Assembly (NCBI GenBank): GCA_958370785.1
Contig: CATXKN010000001.1
Location: 372,001 to 436,000 of the forward strand
DNA length: 64,000 bases
Source of the DNA: an uncultured Collinsella sp.
GTDB taxonomy: Bacteria; Actinomycetota; Coriobacteriia; Coriobacteriales; Coriobacteriaceae
Reading direction: 5' to 3'
In this document: positions 1-7,468 of the stretch, piece after piece
How positions within the stretch are numbered: position 1 is the stretch's first letter
Layout of the letters: each line of letters starts with the position of its first letter
Notes under the pieces: generated by a model
What the model saw: the letters and a program-made list of their open reading frames with translations, nothing else
Told to the model about the DNA's origin: nothing
The model's database searches: none
Program-made: the position numbers and the translations under genes

Positions 1-52
1 GGTATCATTTAATGGTATTATGATATCGAAAGTGTGTTCGTGATACCGAAAG
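1..52. promoter_or_regulatory. Repeated GATAYC-type sites upstream of the Fic gene
   Basis: TGATATCGAAAG at 21-32 and TGATACCGAAAG at 41-52 are direct repeats 20 bp apart, about two helical turns. GGTATCA at 1-7 is the inverted form of TGATACC at 41-47. Repeats on one DNA face just before a start codon suggest an operator for a regulator, possibly the winged-helix tail of the Fic protein itself. The right repeat runs into the ribosome site AAAGGAG at 49-55. The window begins here, so more copies may lie to the left. The regulatory role is inference. Confidence 0.4.
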
Positions 53-59
53 GAGCCGC

Positions 60-1292
60 ATGCGCCAGTTCGATTACACCACAGTCCCAGCGGAACTCGA
101 AGCAACTCCAATCACCAACCTCCTCCTCTCGATACGCGAGCATAAAGGCCGACAGCTTGCTCTGAGTCAAGTCAAACCCGAACTTCTATCGTCCCTTATG
201 GAGGAAGCTAAGATCCAAAGCACCCAATCCTCCAACGGACTTGAAGGAATTGTTACCACCCAAAAAAGACTCAAAGCGATCATGGCGTATTCCGCCAAGC
301 CAAGCTCCCGCGCAGAGGAAGAAATCGCTGGATACCGAGATGTGCTGTCGCTTATTCACGAGCAACACGATTCCATTCCCGTAACGCCATCGGTCATTCT
401 GCAGTTGCATCGTGACCTCATGGTACACACAGCAATCTCGTATGGGGGCCATTGGAAAGATAGCGATAACGAAATCATCTCCATCGACGATCAAGGCAAT
501 CGATTTGTGCGCTTTAGGCCGCCTTCGGCCCTAGCAACCCCCGGACTTATCGAAGAAGCCTGTCGGTCCCTCAACGACGCCTTATCTCGTCAAGTTTGCG
601 ACCCCCTCCTTATATCATTCCGCTTCATCTTCGATTTTGTCAGCATTCATCCCTTCAACGATGGCAATGGCAGGATGAGTCGGCTCCTTACAACGCTGCT
701 ACTCGAAAAGACTGGATACGACGTTGCGCGTTACATCAGCATCGAACGACTTATTGAAGACAACAAGGCGCTCTACTACAACGCCCTCGCTGCAAGCTCC
801 GCTGGATGGAATGAAAATCAAAACACCGAAGCACCCTTTATCCGTTTCATGCTCGGAACAACCCTGGCCGCCTACCGACAGCTCGAGCAGCGTACCTTAA
901 TTGAATCAAGCACTCGTCCCATGTCGAAGCAAGCGCGCATCGCCGTTCTATTTCAACAGAGACCCGGTGTCATTAAGAAATCCGACATCCGATCCAACTG
1001 CCCCGATATCAGCGAGGTTACCGTTAAACGAACCCTCGGTCAGCTTGTTAGTTGCAGCGCAATCGAAAAAACAGGAGCGGGTCGTTCGACGGGCTACATA
1101 CTCAAAGACGTCCATGCTCTAGAACTATTCTTGCAATCCACATTACCCGATAGCGAGGCCGCAATAACAAAAGAGGCTCCAAAGGATAAGCTTCTTGAAC
1201 GTGTAAACCACGCCGAGGATGAAAGCAGAGAGGGGCTCTATGAAGACTACGATTCATTCTCAAGAGACATAAAGACGAAATACGGAGTCTAG
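60..1292 (+). CDS. Fic family protein with N-terminal inhibitory motif and C-terminal winged helix
   Basis: This 410-residue protein belongs to the Fic family, whose members usually transfer AMP from ATP to a hydroxyl side chain of a target protein. The core motif HPFNDGNGR is at residues 197-205, with catalytic His197. An N-terminal S-x-x-x-E-G motif (Ser58 to Gly63) matches the inhibitory helix of class II Fic proteins, whose Glu blocks productive ATP binding. Residues of about 290-350 resemble a winged helix-turn-helix, common in long stand-alone Fic proteins. The ATG has AAAGGAG close upstream and directly repeated sites before it. No antitoxin gene lies beside it, as expected when inhibition is in cis. 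The target cannot be read from sequence. Confidence 0.88.
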   Translation: MRQFDYTTVPAELEATPITNLLLSIREHKGRQLALSQVKPELLSSLMEEAKIQSTQSSNGLEGIVTTQKRLKAIMAYSAKPSSRAEEEIAGYRDVLSLIHEQHDSIPVTPSVILQLHRDLMVHTAISYGGHWKDSDNEIISIDDQGNRFVRFRPPSALATPGLIEEACRSLNDALSRQVCDPLLISFRFIFDFVSIHPFNDGNGRMSRLLTTLLLEKTGYDVARYISIERLIEDNKALYYNALAASSAGWNENQNTEAPFIRFMLGTTLAAYRQLEQRTLIESSTRPMSKQARIAVLFQQRPGVIKKSDIRSNCPDISEVTVKRTLGQLVSCSAIEKTGAGRSTGYILKDVHALELFLQSTLPDSEAAITKEAPKDKLLERVNHAEDESREGLYEDYDSFSRDIKTKYGV

Positions 1293-1399
1293 TCATATCC
1301 CAGAATAGCCTCATCCTTGTTGCCCAAAGTTATTTACGCGTCATTGTAAAGCGGTACCCCCGCGCCGGCAGGGGGCAGATGTATCGCTTGCAGCGCTAG

Positions 1400-2164
1400 C
1401 TAGCAAATGACCTGCGTGAGTTCCTCGATGGCGGCGCGATCCTCGGCGGCGATGCCCGGCTCGCACACCACGGCGTCCAGGCTGTCCAGACGGCAGAAGG
1501 TGTAGAAGTCGCGCTTGCCAATCTTGCTGGAGTCGGCGATCAGATAGCGCGAGTCGGCCTTGCTAAAGGCGAGCTGCTGGATGCGGCCCTCTTCCATATT
1601 GGATGTAGACACGTCGCCGTCCAGAATGCCGTTGGCACCGATAAACGCCGCGTCGATGCCCAGCGCACGCAGGGTATCCTCGGCCGTTGGTCCCACAAAA
1701 GCGGCGGTGCGGCGACGGTACATGCCGCCCACCAGGCACAGGTCGCAGTCTTCGCGCGCCTCGAGCAGGTTAAACACCGAAAGCGAATTGGTCACAATGC
1801 GCAGGCGAAACGCCGGCAGCATCGAGGCCATCTGCTCAACCGTGGTGCCCGTGCCCAAAAAGATGGTCGAGCCTTCCTCGATAAGCTCCACAGAACGGCG
1901 CGCAATCTGCAACTTTTCCTCGGCATGCTTCGTGCGCTTTTCGCTGTGCGAATACTCATGGCGCAGCATAGCGTGTGGACGGCCCTGCGCACTGCGGGCT
2001 CCGCCGTGCACGCGCTCGATCTCGCCCAGGCTCGCAAGCTCCTCAAGGTCACGGCGGATCGTCATATCCGAGACACCTAACGCATCCGAAATCTCCTTGA
2101 CCGAGACCGTTCCCTGTTCCTCGAGCAGCTGCCGAACCTTATCCTGTCGCTCCGCTTTAATCAC
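1400..2164 (-). CDS. DeoR family transcriptional regulator
   Basis: This is a DeoR-type repressor of sugar metabolism. Its N-terminal helix-turn-helix includes VSVKEISDALGVSDMTIRRD and is followed by the family-typical LEELASLGEIERVHGGA. The C-terminal sugar-phosphate-sensing domain has the GTGTTVEQMA and DAAFIGANGI motifs. I place the start at the GTG at 2164 (254 residues) because GAGG lies seven bases before it; the GTG at 2191 has no ribosome site. It is divergent from the mutarotase gene at 2370, so it probably controls that promoter and perhaps the nearby tagatose-phosphate genes. The effector is unknown; a sugar phosphate is usual for the family. Confidence 0.9.
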   Translation of the reverse strand: MIKAERQDKVRQLLEEQGTVSVKEISDALGVSDMTIRRDLEELASLGEIERVHGGARSAQGRPHAMLRHEYSHSEKRTKHAEEKLQIARRSVELIEEGSTIFLGTGTTVEQMASMLPAFRLRIVTNSLSVFNLLEAREDCDLCLVGGMYRRRTAAFVGPTAEDTLRALGIDAAFIGANGILDGDVSTSNMEEGRIQQLAFSKADSRYLIADSSKIGKRDFYTFCRLDSLDAVVCEPGIAAEDRAAIEELTQVIC

Positions 2165-2369
2165 GATGAGTCCTCGCTGTTCCACGCTCACGTCAATTCA
2201 AACAATAACGAACAAATTGTATCAGACTCGCGCGCGTCAGAAATGAACGCCCGCACAGCTCCAATCATCACTTTTTTGAGAAAAATACCCCCTGCTTTAG
2301 TGGGGTGTAGTGATAATCTCGCCTGTTCGCGCTACAGTTTGTCCGAAATACCTCGATGTTAGGAACCAA

Positions 2370-3422
2370 ATGATCACTTCCGAGCTTTTCGGCACCGCGC
2401 CGTGCGGTACCCCCGTTCATTGTTACACCCTCAACGGGCCCGAGATCTGCGTTCGCATTATGGACTATGGCGCCACCGTGTTGGGCATCGACGTGCCCGA
2501 CATCCCCGGCAACGCGCGCGATGTGGTGCTGGGCTTCGATAAGCTCGAGGATTACTTTGACAACCCCGCCTGCTTTGGCGCGACCATCGGACCTGTGGCC
2601 AACCGCACTGCAGGTGCCACGATCACCATCGCCGGCACGGACTGGCATATGCCCGCCAACGAGGGCACCAACAACCTGCACAGCGATCTTGAGCATGGTC
2701 TGCACAAGCGCGTATGGGACGTTGAGCTCGACGAGGTCCACAATGCCGTGCGCATGACCACCTCGCTTGAGGACGGTGAGCTGGGCCTTCCCGGCAACCG
2801 CACCTTTACGGCCGTGTTTACCGTGACGCGCACCGGCTGCTTCCGTATCGAATATGGCTGTGAGAGCGACCGCGCCACGTACGTGTCCATGACCAACCAC
2901 ACGTACTTTAACCTTGCCGGTCACAACGCCGGCATGGACTGTGAGCACTTCTTTGTTGCTAACGCTGCCCACTACCTCCCCATTAACGACCAGAATATCC
3001 CCACCGGCGAGATCGCTCCGGTCGAAGGCACGCCGTTTGACTTTCGCGAGCTGCGTCCCATCGCGCCTGGCATGGAGGCCGACGACCCGCAGATTAAGCA
3101 GGCCCGTGGCTACGACCACTGCCTGTGCATCGATGGCTATCAGTACGGTCGCAACCTGCGCCGCGCGATGCACGTCGAGGAGATGTGGACCGGTCGCGAG
3201 CTGGACTACTACACCACCGCTCCGGGCGTGCAGCTCTACACCGGCAACTGGCTGGGCGACGAGCACGCCAAGGACGATGCCAACTATGGCTGGGGCGCCG
3301 GCTTTGCCCTCGAGGCCGAAATGTACCCCGACACGCCGCACCAGCCGCTGTTCCCACAGGGCATCGTGGGCCCGGGTCACCCCTACAGCAATGTGATCGA
3401 ATACCACTTTATGAGGCACTAA
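2370..3422 (+). CDS. galM: Aldose 1-epimerase (galactose mutarotase)
   Basis: This enzyme interconverts the alpha and beta anomers of galactose and other aldoses. The 350-residue protein has the family landmarks: NNLHS, SMTNHTYFNLAGH with its catalytic His, TPFDFRE, and near the C-terminus the catalytic Glu in FALEAEMYPD followed by PHQP. The ATG at 2370 has AGGA five bases upstream; the open frame continues to 2310, but that N-terminus lacks homology. It is divergent from the DeoR gene. Streptococcal galacto-N-biose loci also carry galM, which fits the release of beta-galactose by the GH35 enzyme at 14454-16250. Confidence 0.93.
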   Translation: MITSELFGTAPCGTPVHCYTLNGPEICVRIMDYGATVLGIDVPDIPGNARDVVLGFDKLEDYFDNPACFGATIGPVANRTAGATITIAGTDWHMPANEGTNNLHSDLEHGLHKRVWDVELDEVHNAVRMTTSLEDGELGLPGNRTFTAVFTVTRTGCFRIEYGCESDRATYVSMTNHTYFNLAGHNAGMDCEHFFVANAAHYLPINDQNIPTGEIAPVEGTPFDFRELRPIAPGMEADDPQIKQARGYDHCLCIDGYQYGRNLRRAMHVEEMWTGRELDYYTTAPGVQLYTGNWLGDEHAKDDANYGWGAGFALEAEMYPDTPHQPLFPQGIVGPGHPYSNVIEYHFMRH

Positions 3423-3448
3423 GCCCACAACGTGACATACCGTACAGC

Positions 3449-3482
3449 AACGCCCGCCGGCACACCGCCGACGGGCGTTTTG
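3449..3482 (+). terminator. Intrinsic terminator after galM
   Basis: A GC-rich hairpin with arms AACGCCCG and CGGGCGTT is followed by TTTT, 26 bases after the galM stop. Confidence 0.75.
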
Positions 3483-3488
3483 CTGCCT

Positions 3489-3668
3489 AGTCATTGGGGA
3501 CGTTCTTAAATGACTAGTCGTTGGGGACAGTCTTTAACGTTTGGCGAGAAGGAGTGTCCCAATCTGCCGACACTTGGGGACGTTCCTAAAAGGCCGGCAC
3601 ATGAGGAACGTCCCCAAGTGCCAAGGGTGTCCCGTTTGACTAGTCATTTAAGAACGTCCCCAATGACT
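3489..3668. repeat. Element A copy 1: nested palindrome with 30 bp perfect terminal inverted repeats
   Basis: The outer arms 3489-3518 and 3639-3668 are perfect 30 bp inverted repeats that begin AGTCATTGGGGACGTTC. A second perfect pair of 17 bp (3571-3587 and 3604-3620, CACTTGGGGACGTTCCT) lies inside. Related arms occur at 35375-35428 and 45319-45350. This looks like a non-coding mobile palindrome of the REP/MITE kind. No transposase gene is inside it. Its right arm overlaps the 3' end of the EIIB-like gene at 3644-4138. Confidence 0.8.
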
Positions 3669-4138
3669 CGTTGGATGGGGTCGGGATTGGAGCTGGGGAG
3701 ATAGCGGATTTCTAGTTCTATGCCGAGCTTTTGCAGCTCTTTGAGGGCAGCGATGTCCGCATCGTCTATGGCGACCGCAGGCGTTACAGAGCGTTTGCCC
3801 TCCCCTGCCCGCATATGGCCAATGCTGATCTTGGTGATGGGCACGCCGCCCTTAACCAACGCAAGCGCATCGGCGGGTGAGGCCACCATGATAAGGATCC
3901 ATTGGCGCGGCGTTGCGGTATGAATGATGTCGATGGTCCTTTGCACCGAGAAAAACCGTGTCCAGACGCCAACGGGCGTCGCCACCCTCACAGGGGCCCA
4001 TTGGCGCGAATCCGCCGCGATCTCATCGTTGACGATCAGGACAAGATTGGAACCAATCGCCTCATTCCACAGCTCAACGTCTTGCCCGTAAATAAACCGG
4101 TCATCGATGCGTGTGAGAAGAATCTTGGGTTGAGCCAT
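3644..4138 (-). CDS. PTS EIIB-like protein (mannose/sorbose family) with Tyr at the phosphorylation site
   Basis: This 164-residue protein has the fold signature of mannose/fructose/sorbose-family EIIB, the subunit that passes phosphate from EIIA to sugar. Active members carry R-[LF]-I-H-G-Q near the N-terminus, as the intact EIIB at 13987-14451 does with His13. Here the same place reads RIDDRFIYGQ with Tyr17; the codon is TAC where CAC would give His, a single transition. The last residues, VIGDVLK and the stop, lie inside the right arm of a palindromic repeat. The gene stands alone with no EIIA, C or D beside it. It could be a decaying copy or a non-phosphorylatable regulatory relative. The family call is firm and loss of catalysis is inferred. 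Confidence 0.85.
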   Translation of the reverse strand: MAQPKILLTRIDDRFIYGQDVELWNEAIGSNLVLIVNDEIAADSRQWAPVRVATPVGVWTRFFSVQRTIDIIHTATPRQWILIMVASPADALALVKGGVPITKISIGHMRAGEGKRSVTPAVAIDDADIAALKELQKLGIELEIRYLPSSNPDPIQRVIGDVLK

Positions 4139-4295
4139 CGCTGCCCCATTCTCTTTGAGACCCGTAAGAGCAAGACATCACGTCTCCAATATTAGTGCAT
4201 TTAAAGTGAGAAAAGCCGTCAGAACACTTGCGCGGATTTGCGATGTCCCGTATCATAGACAGCCGTTGACGCCTCAGTTGCGTCACCACATGGCC

Positions 4296-4371
4296 GCCAG
4301 CGTAGCTCAGTTGGTAGAGCACCGCTCTCGTAAAGCGGGGGTCACCGGTTCGAGCCCGGTCGCTGGCTCCA
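4296..4371 (+). tRNA. tRNA-Thr(CGT)
   Basis: A full cloverleaf can be drawn. The acceptor arms GCCAGCG (4296-4302) and CGCTGGC (4361-4367) pair. The D-arm contains AGTTGGTAGA. The anticodon stem CCGCT/AGCGG encloses the loop CTCGTAA with anticodon CGT at 4329-4331. The T-arm ACCGG-TTCGAGC-CCGGT is intact. CCA is encoded at 4369-4371. A terminator follows at once. Confidence 0.97.
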
Positions 4372-4382
4372 TTGCACAAGAT

Positions 4383-4405
4383 AGCCGCCTTTGGGCGGCT
4401 TTTTT
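4383..4405 (+). terminator. Intrinsic terminator of tRNA-Thr
   Basis: The stem AGCCGCC / GGCGGCT closes a short loop and is followed by five T residues, 11 bases after the tRNA. Confidence 0.9.
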
Positions 4406-4474
4406 GTTGTCGATTATGGGCGCGCGCCAATCCACGCATCGCCACGTCGATCGCTTCCTACTCAAAAACAGAAA

Positions 4475-4549
4475 ACCCCACCAAACGTGATTTCCCTTAG
4501 GGAAACACGCTTGGCGGGGTCGTAGCGTGATTCCCCTAGGGGAATCACG
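4475..4549 (-). terminator. Twin hairpins, copy 1 (relic of the yhcH 3' region)
   Basis: The first hairpin (4475-4520) has near-complementary arms ACCCCACCAAACGTG and CACGCTTGGCGGGGT around the small palindrome TTTCCCTTAGGGAAA; on the minus strand a T-rich run follows. The second (4526-4549) is a perfect 24 bp palindrome with arm CGTGATTCCCCT. The same pair follows the intact yhcH gene at 16629-16702, so this is the terminator region left from a lost yhcH-nagA copy. Confidence 0.7.
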
Positions 4550-4581
4550 CCATCAGACGAACAGCTCAACCGAGCAGCTCG

Positions 4582-4745
4582 TTACTCCTCCCAGTAAGCG
4601 TCGGCAAGCAGCTTACTCGGCGAACGCATTACCAAAGCTGTTGCCGCCCACCTACGTCTCGACTAGGGTAAGGTCGGGATTGAACACGACAACGTCGGCG
4701 TCGCGCCCCGACATAATGCTATCGCACTTGTCGTCGACATGAGCT
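4582..4745 (-). pseudogene. Decayed scar joining the 3' ends of yhcH and nagA
   Basis: Read on the minus strand, the part nearest 4582 encodes a YhcH C-terminus like that of the gene at 16735-17208, ending in AYWEE-type sequence. At about 4614 it switches to the last 43 or so codons of a NagA like the gene at 17241-18410. The intervening yhcH body is missing, as if removed by a deletion between the two neighbours. The NagA part contains a nonsense codon (TAG at 4652-4654, where the intact gene has TAT), and nothing upstream resembles the rest of nagA. It is therefore a dead remnant of a third yhcH-nagA arrangement. Confidence 0.8.
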
Positions 4746-4777
4746 AGCAAGCGATGCCGGGACCGACGCCCAAGCCC

Positions 4778-5713
4778 TTACAGCTCGGTCACGACAACGC
4801 CGTTGTAGACCTCGTCCCAACGGTCCATGACCAGATGGCCGGTCATGGGATCCATGGCGTTGAGCTTGCCGCAGGTGTTGGCGGTACGCAGCACCGTCTC
4901 GTCGTCTGCGCCGGCAGCGATGGCATGCGCGAAGCCTGCGATAGTGGAGTCACCAGAGCCCGTGGCGTTAACGGCAGGGATATCGGGCGTCTTTGCGCGG
5001 AACGCACGGCCATTGTGGAAGCCAACGGAGCCGGCAGCGCCCATGGACACGACGACCCAGGGGATATCGGAGAAGCGGGCATCAGAGGCGAGCGCGGCGC
5101 GGAGCTCGTCCACATCGTCGGTAGTAAAGCTCGTGCCCAGAAGGCCGTTGATCTCGGTCAGGTTAGGCTTGACCAGCTCGGGCTTAATTTCGGACTTAAG
5201 GGCGGCCTCGAGCGAAGCACCCGAGGTATCGAGCAGCACCTTGGCACCGGCGTTCTCGGCAATGCCCGTGATCTTGGCATAGTAGTCTGCCTCGACACCG
5301 CGGGGTAGCGAACCCGAGATGGTAACGACAGCGGCCTTGCCCGCAAGCTCAGTAAACTTGGCGGTAAAGGCATCGAGCTCCTCGGGGGCAATCGTCGGGC
5401 CGCTCTCGAGCAGCTCGGTCTGGTTGCCGGCGTGGAGGATGTTGAGGCAAATACGAGTCTCGCCCTTGATGAGTACAAAATCATTCTTAATGCCGTTGGC
5501 ATCCATGAGCTCAGCCATGTAGGCGCCCATGTGGCCACCGAGCAGACCGGTCGCCACAACGTCGTCGCCCAGCTGACCCAGCACACGGGCCACGTTGAGG
5601 CCCTTGCCGCCAGCGGTCTTTTCGGGCGTCACACGGTTAACGTCGTCGATAATGAGCTCATCGAGCTGATAGCGCGTATCGACAGACGGGTTCATCGTAA
5701 CGGTGAGGATCAT
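4778..5713 (-). CDS. lacC: PfkB-family tagatose-6-phosphate / 1-phosphofructokinase-type kinase
   Basis: This 311-residue cytoplasmic kinase belongs to the FruK/LacC branch of the PfkB family. It starts MILTVTMNPSVD, carries the substrate-binding TAGGKGLNVAR, and has the C-terminal ATP and anion-hole motif NATGSGDSTIAGF with the catalytic Asp. LacC phosphorylates tagatose-6-phosphate and FruK phosphorylates fructose-1-phosphate. The nearby AgaS gene and the LacX-like gene favour tagatose-6-phosphate. GGAG precedes the ATG. It lies 59 bases downstream of the LacX-like gene on the same strand, so the two are probably co-transcribed. The tagatose-bisphosphate aldolase is not in the window. Confidence 0.85.
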   Translation of the reverse strand: MILTVTMNPSVDTRYQLDELIIDDVNRVTPEKTAGGKGLNVARVLGQLGDDVVATGLLGGHMGAYMAELMDANGIKNDFVLIKGETRICLNILHAGNQTELLESGPTIAPEELDAFTAKFTELAGKAAVVTISGSLPRGVEADYYAKITGIAENAGAKVLLDTSGASLEAALKSEIKPELVKPNLTEINGLLGTSFTTDDVDELRAALASDARFSDIPWVVVSMGAAGSVGFHNGRAFRAKTPDIPAVNATGSGDSTIAGFAHAIAAGADDETVLRTANTCGKLNAMDPMTGHLVMDRWDEVYNGVVVTEL

Positions 5714-5772
5714 TTTTAGCTCCTTATCTCGCAGGCTCCTTGTGCCTCGCGATACGAGTCGACAAAACGGAA

Positions 5773-6654
5773 TTACAGAATCTCAATCGTGAACGAGCGA
5801 ACGACGGTCTCCTTGGGCTTGGCGACAAGGCAGCCGCGCTTATGCTCAAGTACGTCGTCCTCATCGGAACAGGTCGAGAGGCCACCCCAGGGTTCAACTG
5901 CCACAAAATCGCCCTCGGGCTTACTCCACACAATGAGATACGGGAAGCCCTCAAAGCTCAGGCGGACGCCCTTGTCCTCCCCCTTCTTAGAAAGCGTGAC
6001 CTGGCGGCTCTCGAGCACGTCAAAGATGGTCTCCGCAAAATCGAAGAGCTCGTGCGACAGGGGCAGCGTCTTTCCCACCATGGGGTTCTTGGAGCGGTTT
6101 GCCACGTCAATCAAGCCAGTCGAAGGGACGGCAGTGCAAAGCTCAGCAGCCTCGTCCTTCTCAAAGCGCAGCTCGTAGTCCGTATAGGCCTCGCCCTCAT
6201 CGAGCGGACACCTAAAGCCGGGATGACCGCCGATAAAGAACGGCATGTCCTCGGTGCCCTCGTTGGTGACCTCGTAGGAAACGCGCACGGCAGCGTCCTC
6301 GAGCGTATAGCGGGCGACGAGCTTAAACGGATATGGATAAGCGCTCAGCAATGCAGCGTTATCCTCAGATGCCAGGCACATCGCCAGCTCGTTTGCGTTT
6401 TGGCTCAACAGCTTCCACTCCTGCTTGCGCGCAAAGCCGTGGCGGGCGAGCTTCACATGATGCCCGGCAAACGTCATAGCGCTACCATCGCGCAAGCCTC
6501 CGCAAATCGGGAAGCAAATCGGTGCCTGGCCGGACCACACTGCGGGATCGCCCTGCCACAAATACTCGCGACCTCCGGCCTCGATCGAGGTAAACGAACC
6601 ACCAGCCGTGGACACCTTAATAGAAATCGAATCGTTGGAGAGAGCGTATTCCAT
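5773..6654 (-). CDS. LacX-like aldose 1-epimerase family protein
   Basis: This 293-residue protein belongs to the LacX / YeaD-like branch of the galactose mutarotase superfamily. It has the N-terminal YLWQGDPAVWSGQAPICFPICG block, typical of sugar-phosphate or LacX-type epimerases, followed by HGFAR and later GGHPGFRCPL. In lactococcal lac operons lacX sits with the tagatose-6-phosphate genes, as it does here beside the LacC-like kinase. The exact substrate of LacX proteins is poorly settled; anomer interconversion of a hexose or hexose phosphate is likely. AAAGGA lies just before the ATG. It is divergent from the flavodoxin gene. Confidence 0.85.
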   Translation of the reverse strand: MEYALSNDSISIKVSTAGGSFTSIEAGGREYLWQGDPAVWSGQAPICFPICGGLRDGSAMTFAGHHVKLARHGFARKQEWKLLSQNANELAMCLASEDNAALLSAYPYPFKLVARYTLEDAAVRVSYEVTNEGTEDMPFFIGGHPGFRCPLDEGEAYTDYELRFEKDEAAELCTAVPSTGLIDVANRSKNPMVGKTLPLSHELFDFAETIFDVLESRQVTLSKKGEDKGVRLSFEGFPYLIVWSKPEGDFVAVEPWGGLSTCSDEDDVLEHKRGCLVAKPKETVVRSFTIEIL

Positions 6655-6809
6655 TGCCCATCCTTTCGAACAACTGCTTTTGCTCGCAAGTACCTGTCTC
6701 GGCCCTGACCAAAGGACAAACCCGCACGTTCATCGATGCGTCCGGTATCCCAGCCATGCAACGGGGTACCATACAGACATTGAAGCAATTACAGCTGAAA
6801 GGCCTTCTT

Positions 6810-7394
6810 ATTCGAACCATCATCCTCTATGCCTCACGCCACCACGGCAATACGAAAAAGCTCGTGGACGCCATCGTTGAGGCATACCCCGAAATCGATA
6901 CCCTCGACGTGAAGTCACTCGGTAAAAACGAGTACCCCGACCTGCACGAATACCATCTGATCGGCGTCGCCACGGGCATTTATTACTCCGAGATCGACAA
7001 GGATATGGCACGTGTGCTCACTAACGTGCTGCAGCCGCAGAACAAGGTGTTTGGCCTTATGACCTACGGTGGCAAAAACAAGTGGTACAGCAAGGATATC
7101 GATGGTATCTGCCGCATGAGGCAGGCCATCTTTATGGGCGTCTACGGCTGCCCCGGCTTTGATACGTGGGGGCCGTTCAAACTCACCGGCGGTGTCCAAA
7201 AGGGGCACCCGACCGCTGAGGAAATTAAGGGCGCCGTCGACTTCTTCGACAAGATCGAAGACGAGTACGGCGACATCATCGTCGAAGAGTATGCCAAGCG
7301 CGAGAAGCGTCTAGCCTACGAGAAGGAGCATCCTGCAGGAGGCCTGGTGGCCGGCGTCAAGCGCACGGCAAAGAAGATCGCTAACAAGCTGTAA
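6810..7394 (+). CDS. Flavodoxin family protein, probable ATT start
   Basis: This is a small FMN-binding flavodoxin-like protein. The phosphate-binding loop SRHHGNTKK follows the first beta strand RTIILYA, and TYGGKNKWY resembles the second FMN loop. Similarity begins two residues before that strand, at an ATT codon (6810), with AAAGG seven to eight bases upstream; relatives normally begin M-K/R-T at this position. Upstream in-frame ATG (6756) and TTG (6780) codons have no ribosome site. A possible minus-10 box TACCAT at 6767-6772 would put the transcript start after both. The start codon is therefore either a rare ATT or unresolved. The electron-transfer partner is unknown. Confidence 0.82.
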   Translation: MRTIILYASRHHGNTKKLVDAIVEAYPEIDTLDVKSLGKNEYPDLHEYHLIGVATGIYYSEIDKDMARVLTNVLQPQNKVFGLMTYGGKNKWYSKDIDGICRMRQAIFMGVYGCPGFDTWGPFKLTGGVQKGHPTAEEIKGAVDFFDKIEDEYGDIIVEEYAKREKRLAYEKEHPAGGLVAGVKRTAKKIANKL

Positions 7395-7425
7395 CTGTGA
7401 AGGTACTTTTGAGCGTTTAACCCAT

Positions 7426-7462
7426 ACGGCGGGTCCGAGCAGATTCGGGCCCGCCGTTTTTT
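7426..7462 (+). terminator. Intrinsic terminator after the flavodoxin gene
   Basis: The arms ACGGCGGGTCCGA and TCGGGCCCGCCGT pair at 12 of 13 positions and are followed by six T residues. It also lies between convergent genes. Confidence 0.88.
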
Positions 7463-7468
7463 CTATCG

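Noticed and set aside
3489..3668. A CRISPR array suggested by repeated GGGGACGTTC
   Set aside because: The repeats are inverted and nested, not regularly spaced direct repeats, and there are no cas genes.
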